Shown: piece after piece, positions 33,976 to 42,811 of the stretch
Position numbering within the stretch: position 1 is the first letter of the stretch
Layout of the letters: every line of letters starts with the position of its first letter
NCBI RefSeq assembly: GCF_022267375.1
Contig: NZ_JAIZBH010000003.1
Coordinates: forward strand, 22,953 to 86,952
Reading direction: 5' to 3'
Source: Leptospira sanjuanensis
GTDB lineage: Bacteria > Spirochaetota > Leptospiria > Leptospirales > Leptospiraceae
DNA: 64,000 bases
Translations under genes and position numbers: made by a program
Notes under the pieces: model-generated
Seen by the model: only the letters and a program-made list of their open reading frames with translations
Databases searched by the model: none
What the model was told of the DNA's origin: nothing

Positions 33976-34939
33976 CGCCGAAACCTACATACGACGGTGT
34001 AGTTCTTTCATTTGCGAGATAGAGAAGTTTTCCGTTATTAAAATTGATTTGAACCTCCGTAAATGCAAACCGGGCCATATCTCTGTTTAGATGATCTGTT
34101 ACAAGTTTCTCATAGCGGCGTTCACGACGTTGTCTTAATGAATCCGAAATTCCCTCTTCAAAAAGTCCGAGTGCTTCTTTGATTTCCGTATCATCCGGCG
34201 AGATCATCAACGAACGAATTTCTTCTTCGGTTGCGTTTCTTGCCAATGCCTCCGCGATTTGCCTGCGATACATTTTTGTTATGAGTTCGTAGGCTTTTCC
34301 TTTTCGCTCTCCATTCTTGTCATATATTGCAAGCCACTCAGCTCCCCGACCTTGCGCGTAAAGAAGAGAGTAAGTTTGTTCTTTTGTGAGTCCTACCTCT
34401 TCGGAAAGGAGGTCAATGTCTTCAAGTCCGGGTAAGTTGTGGGCGACTGCGGTTTCGGAGAACTCAGGCAAGGTCATTTCCTTTAGCTCTTCTTCCTCGA
34501 CTCCTTTTCCTAACAAGTATTCCGCAACGTATCCGAGAATCGACGCTTTATTTCTTTCTTGAAGATAGATCCGGTTCCAGTCGAGTGCGAGAAAGTCAAA
34601 AATCTCTTGGTCTGCGCTCTCAAGTTCATCTCGAGAGACTGTTCCTTCGGGGAACGTGAGAGTTCCGGTCTGTTTTTTTAAATACGAATAATCTTTTTCA
34701 GGTTCCGGCGTGACGTTAAGAGTCCGAGGCATATACCGCGGCCTTATAATCAACTCTCCGAAGAATTTTCGTCGCAAGGCTCCCATAACATCGGACCAAA
34801 GTGATTTTTGAATTCGGAAATGAATTCCGGATCTTGGGTCTCCAAGAAATGCGTATTGAAGAGAAAGGAAAAAATAAAGCCACGCATAAGTCAGTTCTCT
34901 TACGACGCGGAATTCTGAAAGCGGGGATTCTCTTTGCAC
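33962..34939 (-). CDS. MuF-like minor head protein
   Basis: 325 residues. The C-terminal part LNRDMARFAFTEVQINFNNG matches the MuF motif (..RdW.R.A.TE...a.n.G) of proteins that bind the portal and are packaged in the head. The N-terminal half is helical and charged. It follows TerL and a small acidic gene, where Mu-like phages encode it after the portal. The portal itself is not in this stretch; the C-terminus at the window's left edge may be it. Confidence 0.6.
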   Translation of the reverse strand: MQRESPLSEFRVVRELTYAWLYFFLSLQYAFLGDPRSGIHFRIQKSLWSDVMGALRRKFFGELIIRPRYMPRTLNVTPEPEKDYSYLKKQTGTLTFPEGTVSRDELESADQEIFDFLALDWNRIYLQERNKASILGYVAEYLLGKGVEEEELKEMTLPEFSETAVAHNLPGLEDIDLLSEEVGLTKEQTYSLLYAQGRGAEWLAIYDKNGERKGKAYELITKMYRRQIAEALARNATEEEIRSLMISPDDTEIKEALGLFEEGISDSLRQRRERRYEKLVTDHLNRDMARFAFTEVQINFNNGKLLYLANERTTPSYVGFGGGNY

Positions 34940-34958
34940 TTTTTTTAGAAACTCCCTC

Positions 34959-35435
34959 TTACTTTCCGGCTTCCGTAAGAAGTTTACCGGCCTTCCAAAA
35001 AAGGGTATGGAGTACGGTGTCTCTTTCGTTTTGGTTTGTGATCGCTGAACTTAGCGCGTCAAAAAGAATCTGCCTTTCCTGAGAGGAAAGTTTTTGGATT
35101 CGTTCACTTAGTCCATTTTCGCGCTGTTCTTCTTTCAAAAGGTTTGCAGACTTTAAAAGTTTAAAGGCTTTCGTGAATGTGAGAAAAAGAACCGTGTCAC
35201 GAGGTTGTCCGTTTACGAACGAGGAATAGAGGCTATCAAAGAGTGTTTGTTTTTCTTTTTCCGGAAGCGACAAAACATCTTTTGAAAAATCCGATTGGAA
35301 CTCTGCGACTTCCTTGCTTTCTTTTATTTGATTTTTACTTTCTACTATTTCTTGTTCTGTGTTTTCTAACTCTTCCGAACTCGGTTCAATTCGATTTTCT
35401 TCCGCATTTTCATTTTCTAAAATTGATTCTTCCAT
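34959..35435 (-). CDS. Acidic protein with internal duplication
   Basis: 158 residues. An acidic N-terminus (to about 50) is followed by two repeats: LSLPEKEKQTLFDSLYSSFV ... NGQPRDTVLFLTFTKAFKLL and KLSSQERQILFDALSSAITN ... QNERDTVLHTLFWKAGKLL. Each is about 45 residues and helical. Between TerL and MuF; may be a head accessory or a small chaperone. No family recognised. Confidence 0.6.
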   Translation of the reverse strand: MEESILENENAEENRIEPSSEELENTEQEIVESKNQIKESKEVAEFQSDFSKDVLSLPEKEKQTLFDSLYSSFVNGQPRDTVLFLTFTKAFKLLKSANLLKEEQRENGLSERIQKLSSQERQILFDALSSAITNQNERDTVLHTLFWKAGKLLTEAGK

Positions 35436-35480
35436 ATCCTCTTTCCTATTCTTGTCTTGAAAAGAGGATACCGATCTACA

Positions 35481-35488
35481 ACGTATCG
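35481..35488 (-). promoter_or_regulatory. CCGATACG element, copy at 35.5 kb
   Basis: Minus-strand CCGATACG, 46-53 nt upstream of ATG 35435, in the 68-bp gap after TerL. Opposed by ACCGAT to its left, giving a loose inverted repeat. Confidence 0.4.
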
Positions 35489-35503
35489 GAATGAATTTCT
35501 AGC

Positions 35504-36915
35504 CTATCTCCTATGTGCTAAAAACCCTTCTCCCACTCCAAACCTGGAAAGGCGTTCTTTGCGAAGGGCTTCGATTCCTTTCGGTCTTTTGGAAAGTTCT
35601 ATTTTTACTTTCTCCAAAGGTACAGTTTGGACCGCGTGTTTTTTTCCCACTACCCGAAGAGCGAAATACCTGAGTGCGTCCATCGCGTGATCGTGATTTT
35701 TTACGGGGATTTCTTTTGCGTTCTTGTTATCTTTCGTTTCTTCCCAGGAATAAATCGAAAACTCCTCGATAACATGTACGCATGTCCGAAAAATTCTCAG
35801 TTTGATTCCGTGTACTGCTTCAAGTAGTTTTATAACCGCTTGAATTCCGGTGGATACATCTTTGTCGGCGGCGATCGTCGAGAAACCGCACTCGGCCATT
35901 GTCGCGCGGTCCTCTGCGTCGTGGTCGGCTGTTAGAAAGAGGTTCGGTTTTCTATATTGTTTTATCTCCTCGCAGTGCGCGCGTACCGTTTTTTCTGCAA
36001 CGTAGTATTCATCCGCGAGATACCAAGTCTCGTTCGATTTGTCGTAATAAAACCAGAGAAATACGAAAGGGTTTGTGTATCCGAAATCAATCGATCCAGC
36101 ACAGTCCCATTCCGGCGGAATCTCAAAAGGCTCTACGATCGCGTTTTCAAATTTAGGATATACGAGTCCTTGAACGTCTACCCACTGTCCGAGGTATAAT
36201 CGATCGCGTTCTATGCCCGTAAGTTCGTTTAGAAGCTCCTTATACTCTTCGGAAAGATGTGGATTATCGAGCGGCGTCCAGTGGCGTCTTGAAATCCGCT
36301 TAATCCTGTGCGCGAGTAGAGCTTCGCCGGTCTCCGGGTCTTGTCTTAATACGAAATACTTGAATATCCAGTGAAATCGGTTACGCGGGTTACAATCGAC
36401 GATCAGCTTGTTTGTAAGATCGTGTCTAACGTAACTGAGTCTTGTTTTGATTTTTTGAAACGTTGCGTATGAAATTTGAGTCGCTTCGTTTATAAAAATC
36501 GTATTAAACTCGGTCCCCATGATTTTTTCTACGCGGTCTGAATCATCAAGACCGGCGGCGTAAATTTCAGAACCGTTTGAGAAGGTTACAAGTAACTCGG
36601 ATTCGTTTATTTCGTAGTCTTGACCTTTACGAAAGCCCATGTCTCGAAGGCACGGCAAAAGTGTCTGTTTCCAAACAGACATTCGAAGGTGGTTAAGTCG
36701 GTAACGCGCAATTAGATGACGGGATTCTTTTGAGATCCAAGCTCTCGATATGATCGCTTTGATTACAAGATAAGTTTTGCCGGATCGTGCTCCACCGTCG
36801 TAACAGATTTCTTGTACAAAGTGGTTACTCCAATCCTCATCGAGTGCAAGAGATTGTTTTTCCGAGAAGACCTTTCGTCTTGATTGAATCCTGTATTTCT
36901 TTTGCGGTTCATCAT
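35504..36915 (-). CDS. terL: Terminase large subunit (apparent frame break near start)
   Basis: From ATG 36682 downward 392 codons are open. Upstream the same frame continues to 36940 without a canonical start and encodes the Walker A region: CYDGGARSGKTYLVIKAIIS. ATG 36915 overlaps the TerS stop (ATGA) but is one base out of frame; an extra A in the AAAA run at 36900-36903 would give MMNRKKKYRIQSRRKVFSEK and a full protein of about 470 aa. Other motifs: Walker B-like NTIFINEATQI, nuclease DFGYTNPFVF (Asp), TADHDAED and KNHDHAMDALRYFALR. Packages DNA; acts with TerS. The N-terminus is real, so ATG 36682 alone would give a non-functional ATPase. Confidence 0.8.
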
Positions 36916-37499
36916 TTTGAGTTTTCTTCTTCCGCAGAAATCACTTTCCCGCCGATCATCTTCTCAATCGTTCCGGGCTTTTCTCCGACTCCCGAAATGA
37001 TTTGAATATTGATTTGGCTCTTCTCTCCTTCCGGAGAATCTTGGCGGATAGTTTCCGGTAGTCCAAGGGATCGGAGAAGTTCGCGGGTTATAAGATTTCT
37101 TGATTTTAATAGAAGGGAGATTTCTACGTTTGTAGTTTCAGAATCATAGAGTTTGTCACGGAGAAGATTTAGGTATTCCGTTGCTTCCTGGTTAAGTCTA
37201 GCCAACGCCGCCACTTTATCCGTCACGATTTGGAGTTCGGATTCTTCCCTCACTTTTCCTCGAATTTCCTCACGGACCACTGTCCACCCGTTTCGCTGGA
37301 TATAGTTGTCTAAGGTCTTGTAGGAAATTTTAAATTTCCTACAGATTGTTTCGCGCTTCTCACCGCGAACGTAGTCGATTCTTATCTCTTCAATTCGTTC
37401 ACTCGACAGGCCGCGTGTGGCAAGAGTCTTTTTCGAAGACTGATTCTTTGTTTTTTTGGGAACCTTTTTCTTTGTTCCCTTGTTTGGCGATTTACCCAC
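36912..37499 (-). CDS. terS: Terminase small subunit
   Basis: 195 residues. A Lys-rich N-terminus (KGTKKKVPKKTKNQSSKK) is followed by an HTH (RIDYVRGEKRETICRKFKIS then YKTLDNYIQRNGW), as expected for the DNA-recognition subunit. A helical oligomerisation region and an acidic end (SAEEENSK) follow. Overlaps TerL start by 4 bp. First gene of the late head operon. Confidence 0.8.
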   Translation of the reverse strand: MGKSPNKGTKKKVPKKTKNQSSKKTLATRGLSSERIEEIRIDYVRGEKRETICRKFKISYKTLDNYIQRNGWTVVREEIRGKVREESELQIVTDKVAALARLNQEATEYLNLLRDKLYDSETTNVEISLLLKSRNLITRELLRSLGLPETIRQDSPEGEKSQINIQIISGVGEKPGTIEKMIGGKVISAEEENSK

Positions 37500-37550
37500 T
37501 TACGTTACTTTAAAGGTTTCGAATCTATCGTACAAACGAATTTGTTTTAT

Positions 37551-38510
37551 TCATGATGCGCGTCTCTTTTGAAAGGATTCGAGATTTTCTCTTGCTTCAC
37601 GACAAGACCTTGAGTCTAAATCAATTCCTATAAACTTACGATCGTTTTTAAGGGCCGCTATTCCGGTTGTCCCTTCACCGGCGAACGGATCTAAAACAAT
37701 TCCGCCTTTAGGCGATCCGGCAAGAATACAATTCTCGAATAGTTCGAGGGGGCCGACCGCCGTATGTCTTTTCCTGGAATTCGGGGTTTGAATTTGCCAG
37801 ACCGAACGACGATGTGCGGTAAAGTCGCGGTTTGCAATTTTATTTCGGATGATCCGATTTTTCACAGATGTCGGATCTTCGGCGTTCGTAAGGGAATAGT
37901 CTTTGAGACTTTTAGATTCTAAAAGACTGTGTTCTGTCGCGCCCATCGATTTGAGTAATGAGCTGGGATTTTGGTTTTCGTGACTGATTCCATTTATCGG
38001 AACGGCGACTCCCTTTTGATCGAAGAAGTATTCCTTTAAATCCTTCACGAAAAATAAAACGTATTCATGTGACACGGTGAACCTTTTCGTTACAGACTCC
38101 GGTTTACAAGATCCGACATTTCCTGTTTTGAGTGTGATCGACTTCGCCCATACGATTTCTTGAATGAAGTGATAGCCGACAGATTTCATCGAGTCCTTAA
38201 ACCCGAACGGAATCGACAACGCTTGTCCGTCGCGGAAAGTGTCTCCGAGATTTACAAACACGGTTGCCGATCTTTTTAAAAGTCCACGAGCTTCTAAAAA
38301 AACATCTTTTAGATTTTGAAAGTAGGAGTTTGTTTCTCCCTCTCTTCCAATTTCCATTTTCGAAAGCGGGTCAGTATTCTCTAAATAATATCTTTTTTGG
38401 AAATACGGAGGTGAGGTTACAAGACAATCAATCGATTCTTTGAATCTTCCTGATTTCGACAATTCTCTTAAAACCTTTGATGAGTGGCCTTGAAGGATTT
38501 CGTAATTCAT
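37551..38510 (-). CDS. DNA methyltransferase (SPPY type)
   Basis: 319 residues. Motif IV LVTSPPYF near residue 32 precedes motif I LDPFAGEGTTGIAAL near residue 280 (beta-class order). SPPY is typical of N4-cytosine enzymes. Ends GIDLDSRSCREARENL. Overlaps the ParB-XRE gene by 4 bp. Likely protects phage DNA or regulates promoters; no cognate nuclease is visible. Confidence 0.8.
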   Translation of the reverse strand: MNYEILQGHSSKVLRELSKSGRFKESIDCLVTSPPYFQKRYYLENTDPLSKMEIGREGETNSYFQNLKDVFLEARGLLKRSATVFVNLGDTFRDGQALSIPFGFKDSMKSVGYHFIQEIVWAKSITLKTGNVGSCKPESVTKRFTVSHEYVLFFVKDLKEYFFDQKGVAVPINGISHENQNPSSLLKSMGATEHSLLESKSLKDYSLTNAEDPTSVKNRIIRNKIANRDFTAHRRSVWQIQTPNSRKRHTAVGPLELFENCILAGSPKGGIVLDPFAGEGTTGIAALKNDRKFIGIDLDSRSCREARENLESFQKRRAS

Positions 38511-39412
38511 GCGGCCCTTTCCTGGCAGTAAATCGCAATCGATTCGAAGAGCTTATTTGAACATTCCCATTTTCCGCCTTCAAGCTCGGCAAGATACGAT
38601 TGAGAGTATCCAAGAGCTTGAGAAAGTTGAAACTGAGTAAGCCCCGCGTCTTTTCTGAGTTGCTTGATCCTGTTTGCAAATTCGGAGTTCTCCGGCTTAA
38701 AGTTCTTGTTAAAATACTTGGAACGGGCAGCTTCCGCACACTCCCGGACAACGGTTTTAAAATTTCCGCGCCACTCGTAATTTAGATTTCTTCCCGCGAC
38801 TTTCAAAAGAAAGTTTCCATCCGGAAGACCGCAGAGATTCACTCTTAACCCTTTGATTTTTTTCTCTTTCCATAGTTCAATCAGAGACTCTAAGGTTTCT
38901 TCCTTTGTGGATCCGCGTCTTATTTTTTTTAGATCCCCTTTTAGCGTGAAAATCGAAATTCCTGTATTTACCGAAATCTCTTTGAGTCTTTCAATTTTCA
39001 CCTTTGACCCATTCAAGAATTCCGGACAGTAGACCTTGTATATTTTGATTCTTCCTTTCAGGCCGACTTGTCTTTTGACAAGGTTCCTTGAAATCATATA
39101 TGCAAGTTCGTCCTCTGGACTTACTACATATCCTAGAATGGAAATCCAACCGAGTAACCGGGCCGCTTTGATTCGGTTCTCTCCGGAAAGACAGATGTAT
39201 GTATCAAGATTCGAGTTATATTTAACTGAAATCGGTTCATGAAGTCCGTGCGAATCCATATCGATCGAGAGGGTCCGAATATATTCCTCGTTTTTCTCTT
39301 CAAAGAGATCGCTATTTTTTTCGTGAAACTCAATTCTATCTAATCGTATGGTTTGGACTTGAAGGTCTTTTATTTGCGGTTCTAAATTACGTTTTGAAAT
39401 TTCTTTCTTCAC
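38507..39412 (-). CDS. ParB-like domain fused to XRE-type HTH
   Basis: 301 residues. N-terminal ParB/Srx-like domain: IRLDRIEFHEKN, MDSHGLHEPISVKYNS, CLSGENRIKAARLLGW, then ISRNLVKRQ. C-terminal XRE HTH: FANRIKQLRKDAGLTQFQL, LGYSQSYLAELEGG. Located between two methyltransferase genes and after a 21-bp repeat, so probably a regulator or nicking-type protein rather than a partition protein; parA is 5.5 kb away. The combination is uncommon. Confidence 0.7.
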   Translation of the reverse strand: MKKEISKRNLEPQIKDLQVQTIRLDRIEFHEKNSDLFEEKNEEYIRTLSIDMDSHGLHEPISVKYNSNLDTYICLSGENRIKAARLLGWISILGYVVSPEDELAYMISRNLVKRQVGLKGRIKIYKVYCPEFLNGSKVKIERLKEISVNTGISIFTLKGDLKKIRRGSTKEETLESLIELWKEKKIKGLRVNLCGLPDGNFLLKVAGRNLNYEWRGNFKTVVRECAEAARSKYFNKNFKPENSEFANRIKQLRKDAGLTQFQLSQALGYSQSYLAELEGGKWECSNKLFESIAIYCQERAA

Positions 39413-39467
39413 TAATCCGTCTTAGCAAGACTTATATAAAAGGGTCCATTCTTCTCTTACATGAACC

Positions 39468-39488
39468 GAAGAAAAAAGTAAGGACTGT
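39468..39488 (-). promoter_or_regulatory. Repeated 21-bp element, copy 2
   Basis: Minus-strand ACAGTCCTTACTTTTTTC plus TTC, 56-76 nt upstream of ATG 39412. 20/21 identical to 16721-16741. A TATATAA-containing stretch follows downstream, so it could be part of a promoter. Confidence 0.4.
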
Positions 39489-39501
39489 CTTATTCAAATG
39501 G

Positions 39502-40500
39502 TCATATTTTTAAATTCGTAAACAACGTTTCTTCTTTCTTAATTCTTTCTTTGGCCTCGTTTGCGTATTTCTGTGAAAGTTCAATACCTGTAAATTCGCA
39601 TCCAAATTTTAATGCGACAAGTGCGGTTGTCCCCGATCCTAAAAACGGATCTAAAACACTTGCCGGCCTTTTGTTTTGAATACAACTGCAAGGCGGCGAA
39701 TCAAATTCTCGAATTTGAATTCCACAAGTTTCACATACACCGATTCGACTCGTAGTTGATTTGATGCAGTCCTCAATCAATTCCGGGGGGAAGGTCGCAG
39801 TATGTGAAGTTTTAGAAGGTTTTGTTGTTACAGTCCAAACTGTGCGTTTGTTCTTCCTTTCTCGAATTGTCCTCGCTGTCTTTCCGCGTTTGCCGTAATA
39901 GACTTCGCGTCCGTTATTAAAAATCGAAACAGCCTTCGGTCTAAAACTTTTGTGGCCTGGTATTAAAGAAACTGAGGGTTCTGAAATCGCGGGAGCGTCA
40001 TAGTAATATTTGTCGGATTTTGTAAAATGGAAAAGGTATTCGTGGGAAACCGCGCACCGGTCTTTCACGGAAGACGGTTGCGAGTTCGGTTTGTTCCAAA
40101 TGATGTCTTGTCTAAGATACCAACCTGAATCTTGTAACGCGATCGCAAGCCTCCAAGGAATTCCGATTAGGTCTTTTTTTTTCAGTTCTTTTATGCGAAC
40201 CGGGAAAGGTGGGTTTTCTTTTTCTTTCCAATTTTCTTTTGAATACGTGTCCCCTATAACGATCCAAAGGCTTCCATCCGGTCTAAGAACTCTTCTTACT
40301 TCAATAAAGATACGAACTAATCGTTCAAGGTATTCGTTCGGTGAGTTTTCGATTCCAATTTGGTTTTTGTGGCCATAGTCGCGGAGTCTGAAATACGGGG
40401 GAGAAGTGACAACACTATGAAAGTAGTTCTCCGGGATTTTCTTTAAGGTTTCAAAAGCGTCGCCGATTAAAATTGAATTTCGTAATTCGTTTTCATCCAA
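39502..40500 (-). CDS. DNA methyltransferase (SPPY type) with zinc-like insert
   Basis: 332 residues. Motif IV VVTSPPYFRLRDYG near residue 31, motif I LDPFLGSGTTALVAL near 288. The second half has a CETCGIQIREFDSPPCSC segment, a likely metal site not seen in the 37.5-kb enzyme. Typical N4-cytosine (SPPY) architecture. The three phage methyltransferases (with the 772-aa protein) suggest heavy DNA modification. Confidence 0.8.
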   Translation of the reverse strand: MDENELRNSILIGDAFETLKKIPENYFHSVVTSPPYFRLRDYGHKNQIGIENSPNEYLERLVRIFIEVRRVLRPDGSLWIVIGDTYSKENWKEKENPPFPVRIKELKKKDLIGIPWRLAIALQDSGWYLRQDIIWNKPNSQPSSVKDRCAVSHEYLFHFTKSDKYYYDAPAISEPSVSLIPGHKSFRPKAVSIFNNGREVYYGKRGKTARTIRERKNKRTVWTVTTKPSKTSHTATFPPELIEDCIKSTTSRIGVCETCGIQIREFDSPPCSCIQNKRPASVLDPFLGSGTTALVALKFGCEFTGIELSQKYANEAKERIKKEETLFTNLKI

Positions 40501-40659
40501 GAATCAGAAATTTATTCTATGTTTCTGAATCGGTGTTCTTTGGTTTTACCTTCTGTTTTATTTAACTTATGAGGGGAATTTTGTAGAAGGGTTTATTTTA
40601 GTTCTTCCCCATTGTAAGTTATGTTTTTTTGAAGATTCCTCCTTTTTTAGCGGGCCTTT

Positions 40660-40917
40660 TTATGCCGCTTTATAAAAAACGGTTCCGTTTCTCCAAATTT
40701 TTGTTTTTACGGGTCGACCTTTACTCTTTTCCGAATAAACGTAATGTTGAACGGAATACTCTATACCTTCCGGGGCCGTCTTTTGTAGTCTCTTGGCTTC
40801 CTCGATTGCCTTTTCTTTCGCACCTCCACCGATATATTTCTGTCCAGTCGAAACCCACATTCGATTAGACTTATCAATGTTGTTGTGCAGGAATATAGCA
40901 TACTCTTCTCTTCTCAT
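40660..40917 (-). CDS. Small hypothetical early protein (85 aa)
   Basis: MRREEYAIFLHNNIDKSNRM, then GGGAKEKAIEEAKRLQKT; coherent alpha/beta pattern. Early operon; preceded by A/G-rich sequence but a weak ribosome-binding site. The 159-bp gap downstream (40501-40659) shows no clear structure. Function unknown. Confidence 0.45.
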   Translation of the reverse strand: MRREEYAIFLHNNIDKSNRMWVSTGQKYIGGGAKEKAIEEAKRLQKTAPEGIEYSVQHYVYSEKSKGRPVKTKIWRNGTVFYKAA

Positions 40918-40933
40918 ATTCTCTTTTCTTTTT

Positions 40934-41137
40934 TTAAGCCGCGTCGTTTACTTTCCAACTTCGTTCGTTTCGGATTTTGTCCATGAGTTTAATCGCGGCC
41001 CTGCGATCTAAGAACAGATATTCTCCTTCCTTATTCCATCCTACAAAAACTTCGTTGTCTTCGAGTAGGTTCTCTATATTCGTTTTTTCTTTTTTGATTC
41101 TTGTTTGGCTCTCTGGTTTGGTTTTTACGGTATTCAT
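40934..41137 (-). CDS. Small hypothetical early protein (67 aa)
   Basis: Begins MNTVKTKPESQTRIKKEKTN; C-terminal half EGEYLFLDRRAAIKLMDKIR is helical. Starts with ATG overlapping the stop of the replication-type gene (ATGA), so translationally coupled. No family recognised. Confidence 0.5.
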   Translation of the reverse strand: MNTVKTKPESQTRIKKEKTNIENLLEDNEVFVGWNKEGEYLFLDRRAAIKLMDKIRNERSWKVNDAA

Positions 41138-42357
41138 GCAATTCTCTTTTGGTTAAATTCTTCTTCGTTTTCGCTTTTTGTTTTTTCAACTAATACAAGC
41201 CGTTGGGTTAGTGTTGGGTAAATCTCGTTTACGAACTTCTCAAAGAGAATTTTCTTCGTTCCTTCATACTGAGTCGAGTCTTGGTTTCTTATGTAGAACT
41301 CAAGCTGTGATCCAAATAGTAATTTGGTCCCCCTACCCCACTCCAAAAAACACTCATACGCGTTTCTTCCTTGGTACTCAGATTTTCCTTTTTCTTCTTT
41401 TGGTTTTTGTCCTTGGGTATTTTCCTTCATCGGTTTCCTTCTTTCGAAATTTTCTTTTCGCTTGGTTTTGATTTCATCCGTTCGTTCCGGTCGTTCAAAT
41501 AGACGGGACCAAAATTTAGCTACGGATTCTGGACTTACGGGTTGTTCCGCCCAAAACTTGGGGTCTTCTTTTCTGAGTTTTTTTAGGGTCTTGATCTTCA
41601 ATTCGACTTCGGTCCAATTGCCTTTTGAGAATTCGAAAAGTGTGTTCAGAGCCTTTAGCTCAGAAACAGGTTGGCCCATTTCACTTTGGTGCTCTTTGAA
41701 ATAGTGGTCTTGAAAATCGATTAGCCAACCGTTTGGAAAGTTGTATCGAACCGGCTCGAAGGGCTTTCGGTTTTCTGCTTGTTGATTTTCCGAGTCCGCT
41801 TGTGCGCCCGCGCCTTTGTACTCTCTAGGGTTTTTGAGTTCTTGGAAAGAACGTACTTGGGTATTCAGTACTTGGTTTAAAGTATTTGAATGCAGGCTGT
41901 TTTCTGCGCTCTGTGTTTCTGTGCTTCGATTTTCTGAGCACAGAAAAAAATCATTGTATTCGTCGGCAGAGGACAGTCCTTCCGTTTTTGGTTGAGGTTT
42001 CGTTTTTTTATTGCGAGTGTAGGAATTCTTTTCCTTCGGCTCGTTTGCAATTTTTGAAACTTCAAAAAAGTACCAATTATTTTCCAGTCTTCTTGTTTCG
42101 GGATTCCATTCTTTTTTAAATTCAGCGTATCCGTATTCTACAAGTTCTTTGAATCCGGATGCTACGCTTGAAACGCTGTCCCGTTTCAATCTCGCGACGG
42201 ATTTAATTGAATGTCTGTAATGATCCGGATAGCGCAGAACCGACATAAGTATCGATGTCGCCTTGTGACTCATGCGATCATCGTCTATAAAGTCGTTTTT
42301 AACTACTGAATAGTCTCGGTCTTTAATGACGCGAAAGACTCTTTTTTCTATTTGCAT
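41134..42357 (-). CDS. wHTH replication-type protein (DnaD/initiator-like)
   Basis: 407 residues. An N-terminal winged helix (about 1-110: FIDDDRMSHKATSILMSVL, HYRHSIKSVARLKRDSVSS, KELVEYGYAEFKKEW) is the pattern of phage replication or DnaD-like initiators. A low-complexity linker follows, then a helical middle (SELKALNTLFEFSKGNWTEV) and a charged C-terminus. Probably takes part in lytic replication, separate from the plasmid Rep at 46.8 kb. Confidence 0.6.
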   Translation of the reverse strand: MQIEKRVFRVIKDRDYSVVKNDFIDDDRMSHKATSILMSVLRYPDHYRHSIKSVARLKRDSVSSVASGFKELVEYGYAEFKKEWNPETRRLENNWYFFEVSKIANEPKEKNSYTRNKKTKPQPKTEGLSSADEYNDFFLCSENRSTETQSAENSLHSNTLNQVLNTQVRSFQELKNPREYKGAGAQADSENQQAENRKPFEPVRYNFPNGWLIDFQDHYFKEHQSEMGQPVSELKALNTLFEFSKGNWTEVELKIKTLKKLRKEDPKFWAEQPVSPESVAKFWSRLFERPERTDEIKTKRKENFERRKPMKENTQGQKPKEEKGKSEYQGRNAYECFLEWGRGTKLLFGSQLEFYIRNQDSTQYEGTKKILFEKFVNEIYPTLTQRLVLVEKTKSENEEEFNQKRIA

Positions 42358-42372
42358 GGCAGGAATTCTTAT

Positions 42373-42762
42373 TTATGCGGCTTCGTCTGATCGACCGTTC
42401 GCGGCCTTAATGTACATCGAGAACGGAATCTCAATCCCTTTTTTCTTTTCACGTTTCCAGATCGTTAATCCAAATTCCAAGATACGTTCGATCGCGTTTA
42501 TATCGTGAGCGAAATAGTAAAGATTTCCCCTGTCTCTGAAACTAAGTCCCGTGTCTCCGATGTGAATCTCAAGATCCGGTATTAGAATACTTTTGTATGT
42601 TCCCGGCTCTGTGCTTTTCTCTCTATATTGATGTTTGTATAGGAGTATTTCTACTCTCGTTTTATTTTTGATTCGAGTCCTGTCCAGAAGGCCCGAATCC
42701 TTTAATTCTTTTTCCAATGTCTCTTCCTGGGAATTTTTATTTTTTGTAGAAAGTAGACTCAA
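42373..42762 (-). CDS. Hypothetical early protein (129 aa)
   Basis: Lys-rich N-terminal half, then TGLSFRDRGNLYYFAHDINA and IERILEFGLTIWKREKKKG. No family recognised. 15 bp before the wHTH gene. Ends in NGRSDEAA. Confidence 0.5.
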   Translation of the reverse strand: MSLLSTKNKNSQEETLEKELKDSGLLDRTRIKNKTRVEILLYKHQYREKSTEPGTYKSILIPDLEIHIGDTGLSFRDRGNLYYFAHDINAIERILEFGLTIWKREKKKGIEIPFSMYIKAANGRSDEAA

Positions 42763-42811
42763 AACTCTATTGCGATTTTTTTATATTTCTATGATCTGAT
42801 TTCCGTTTTTG

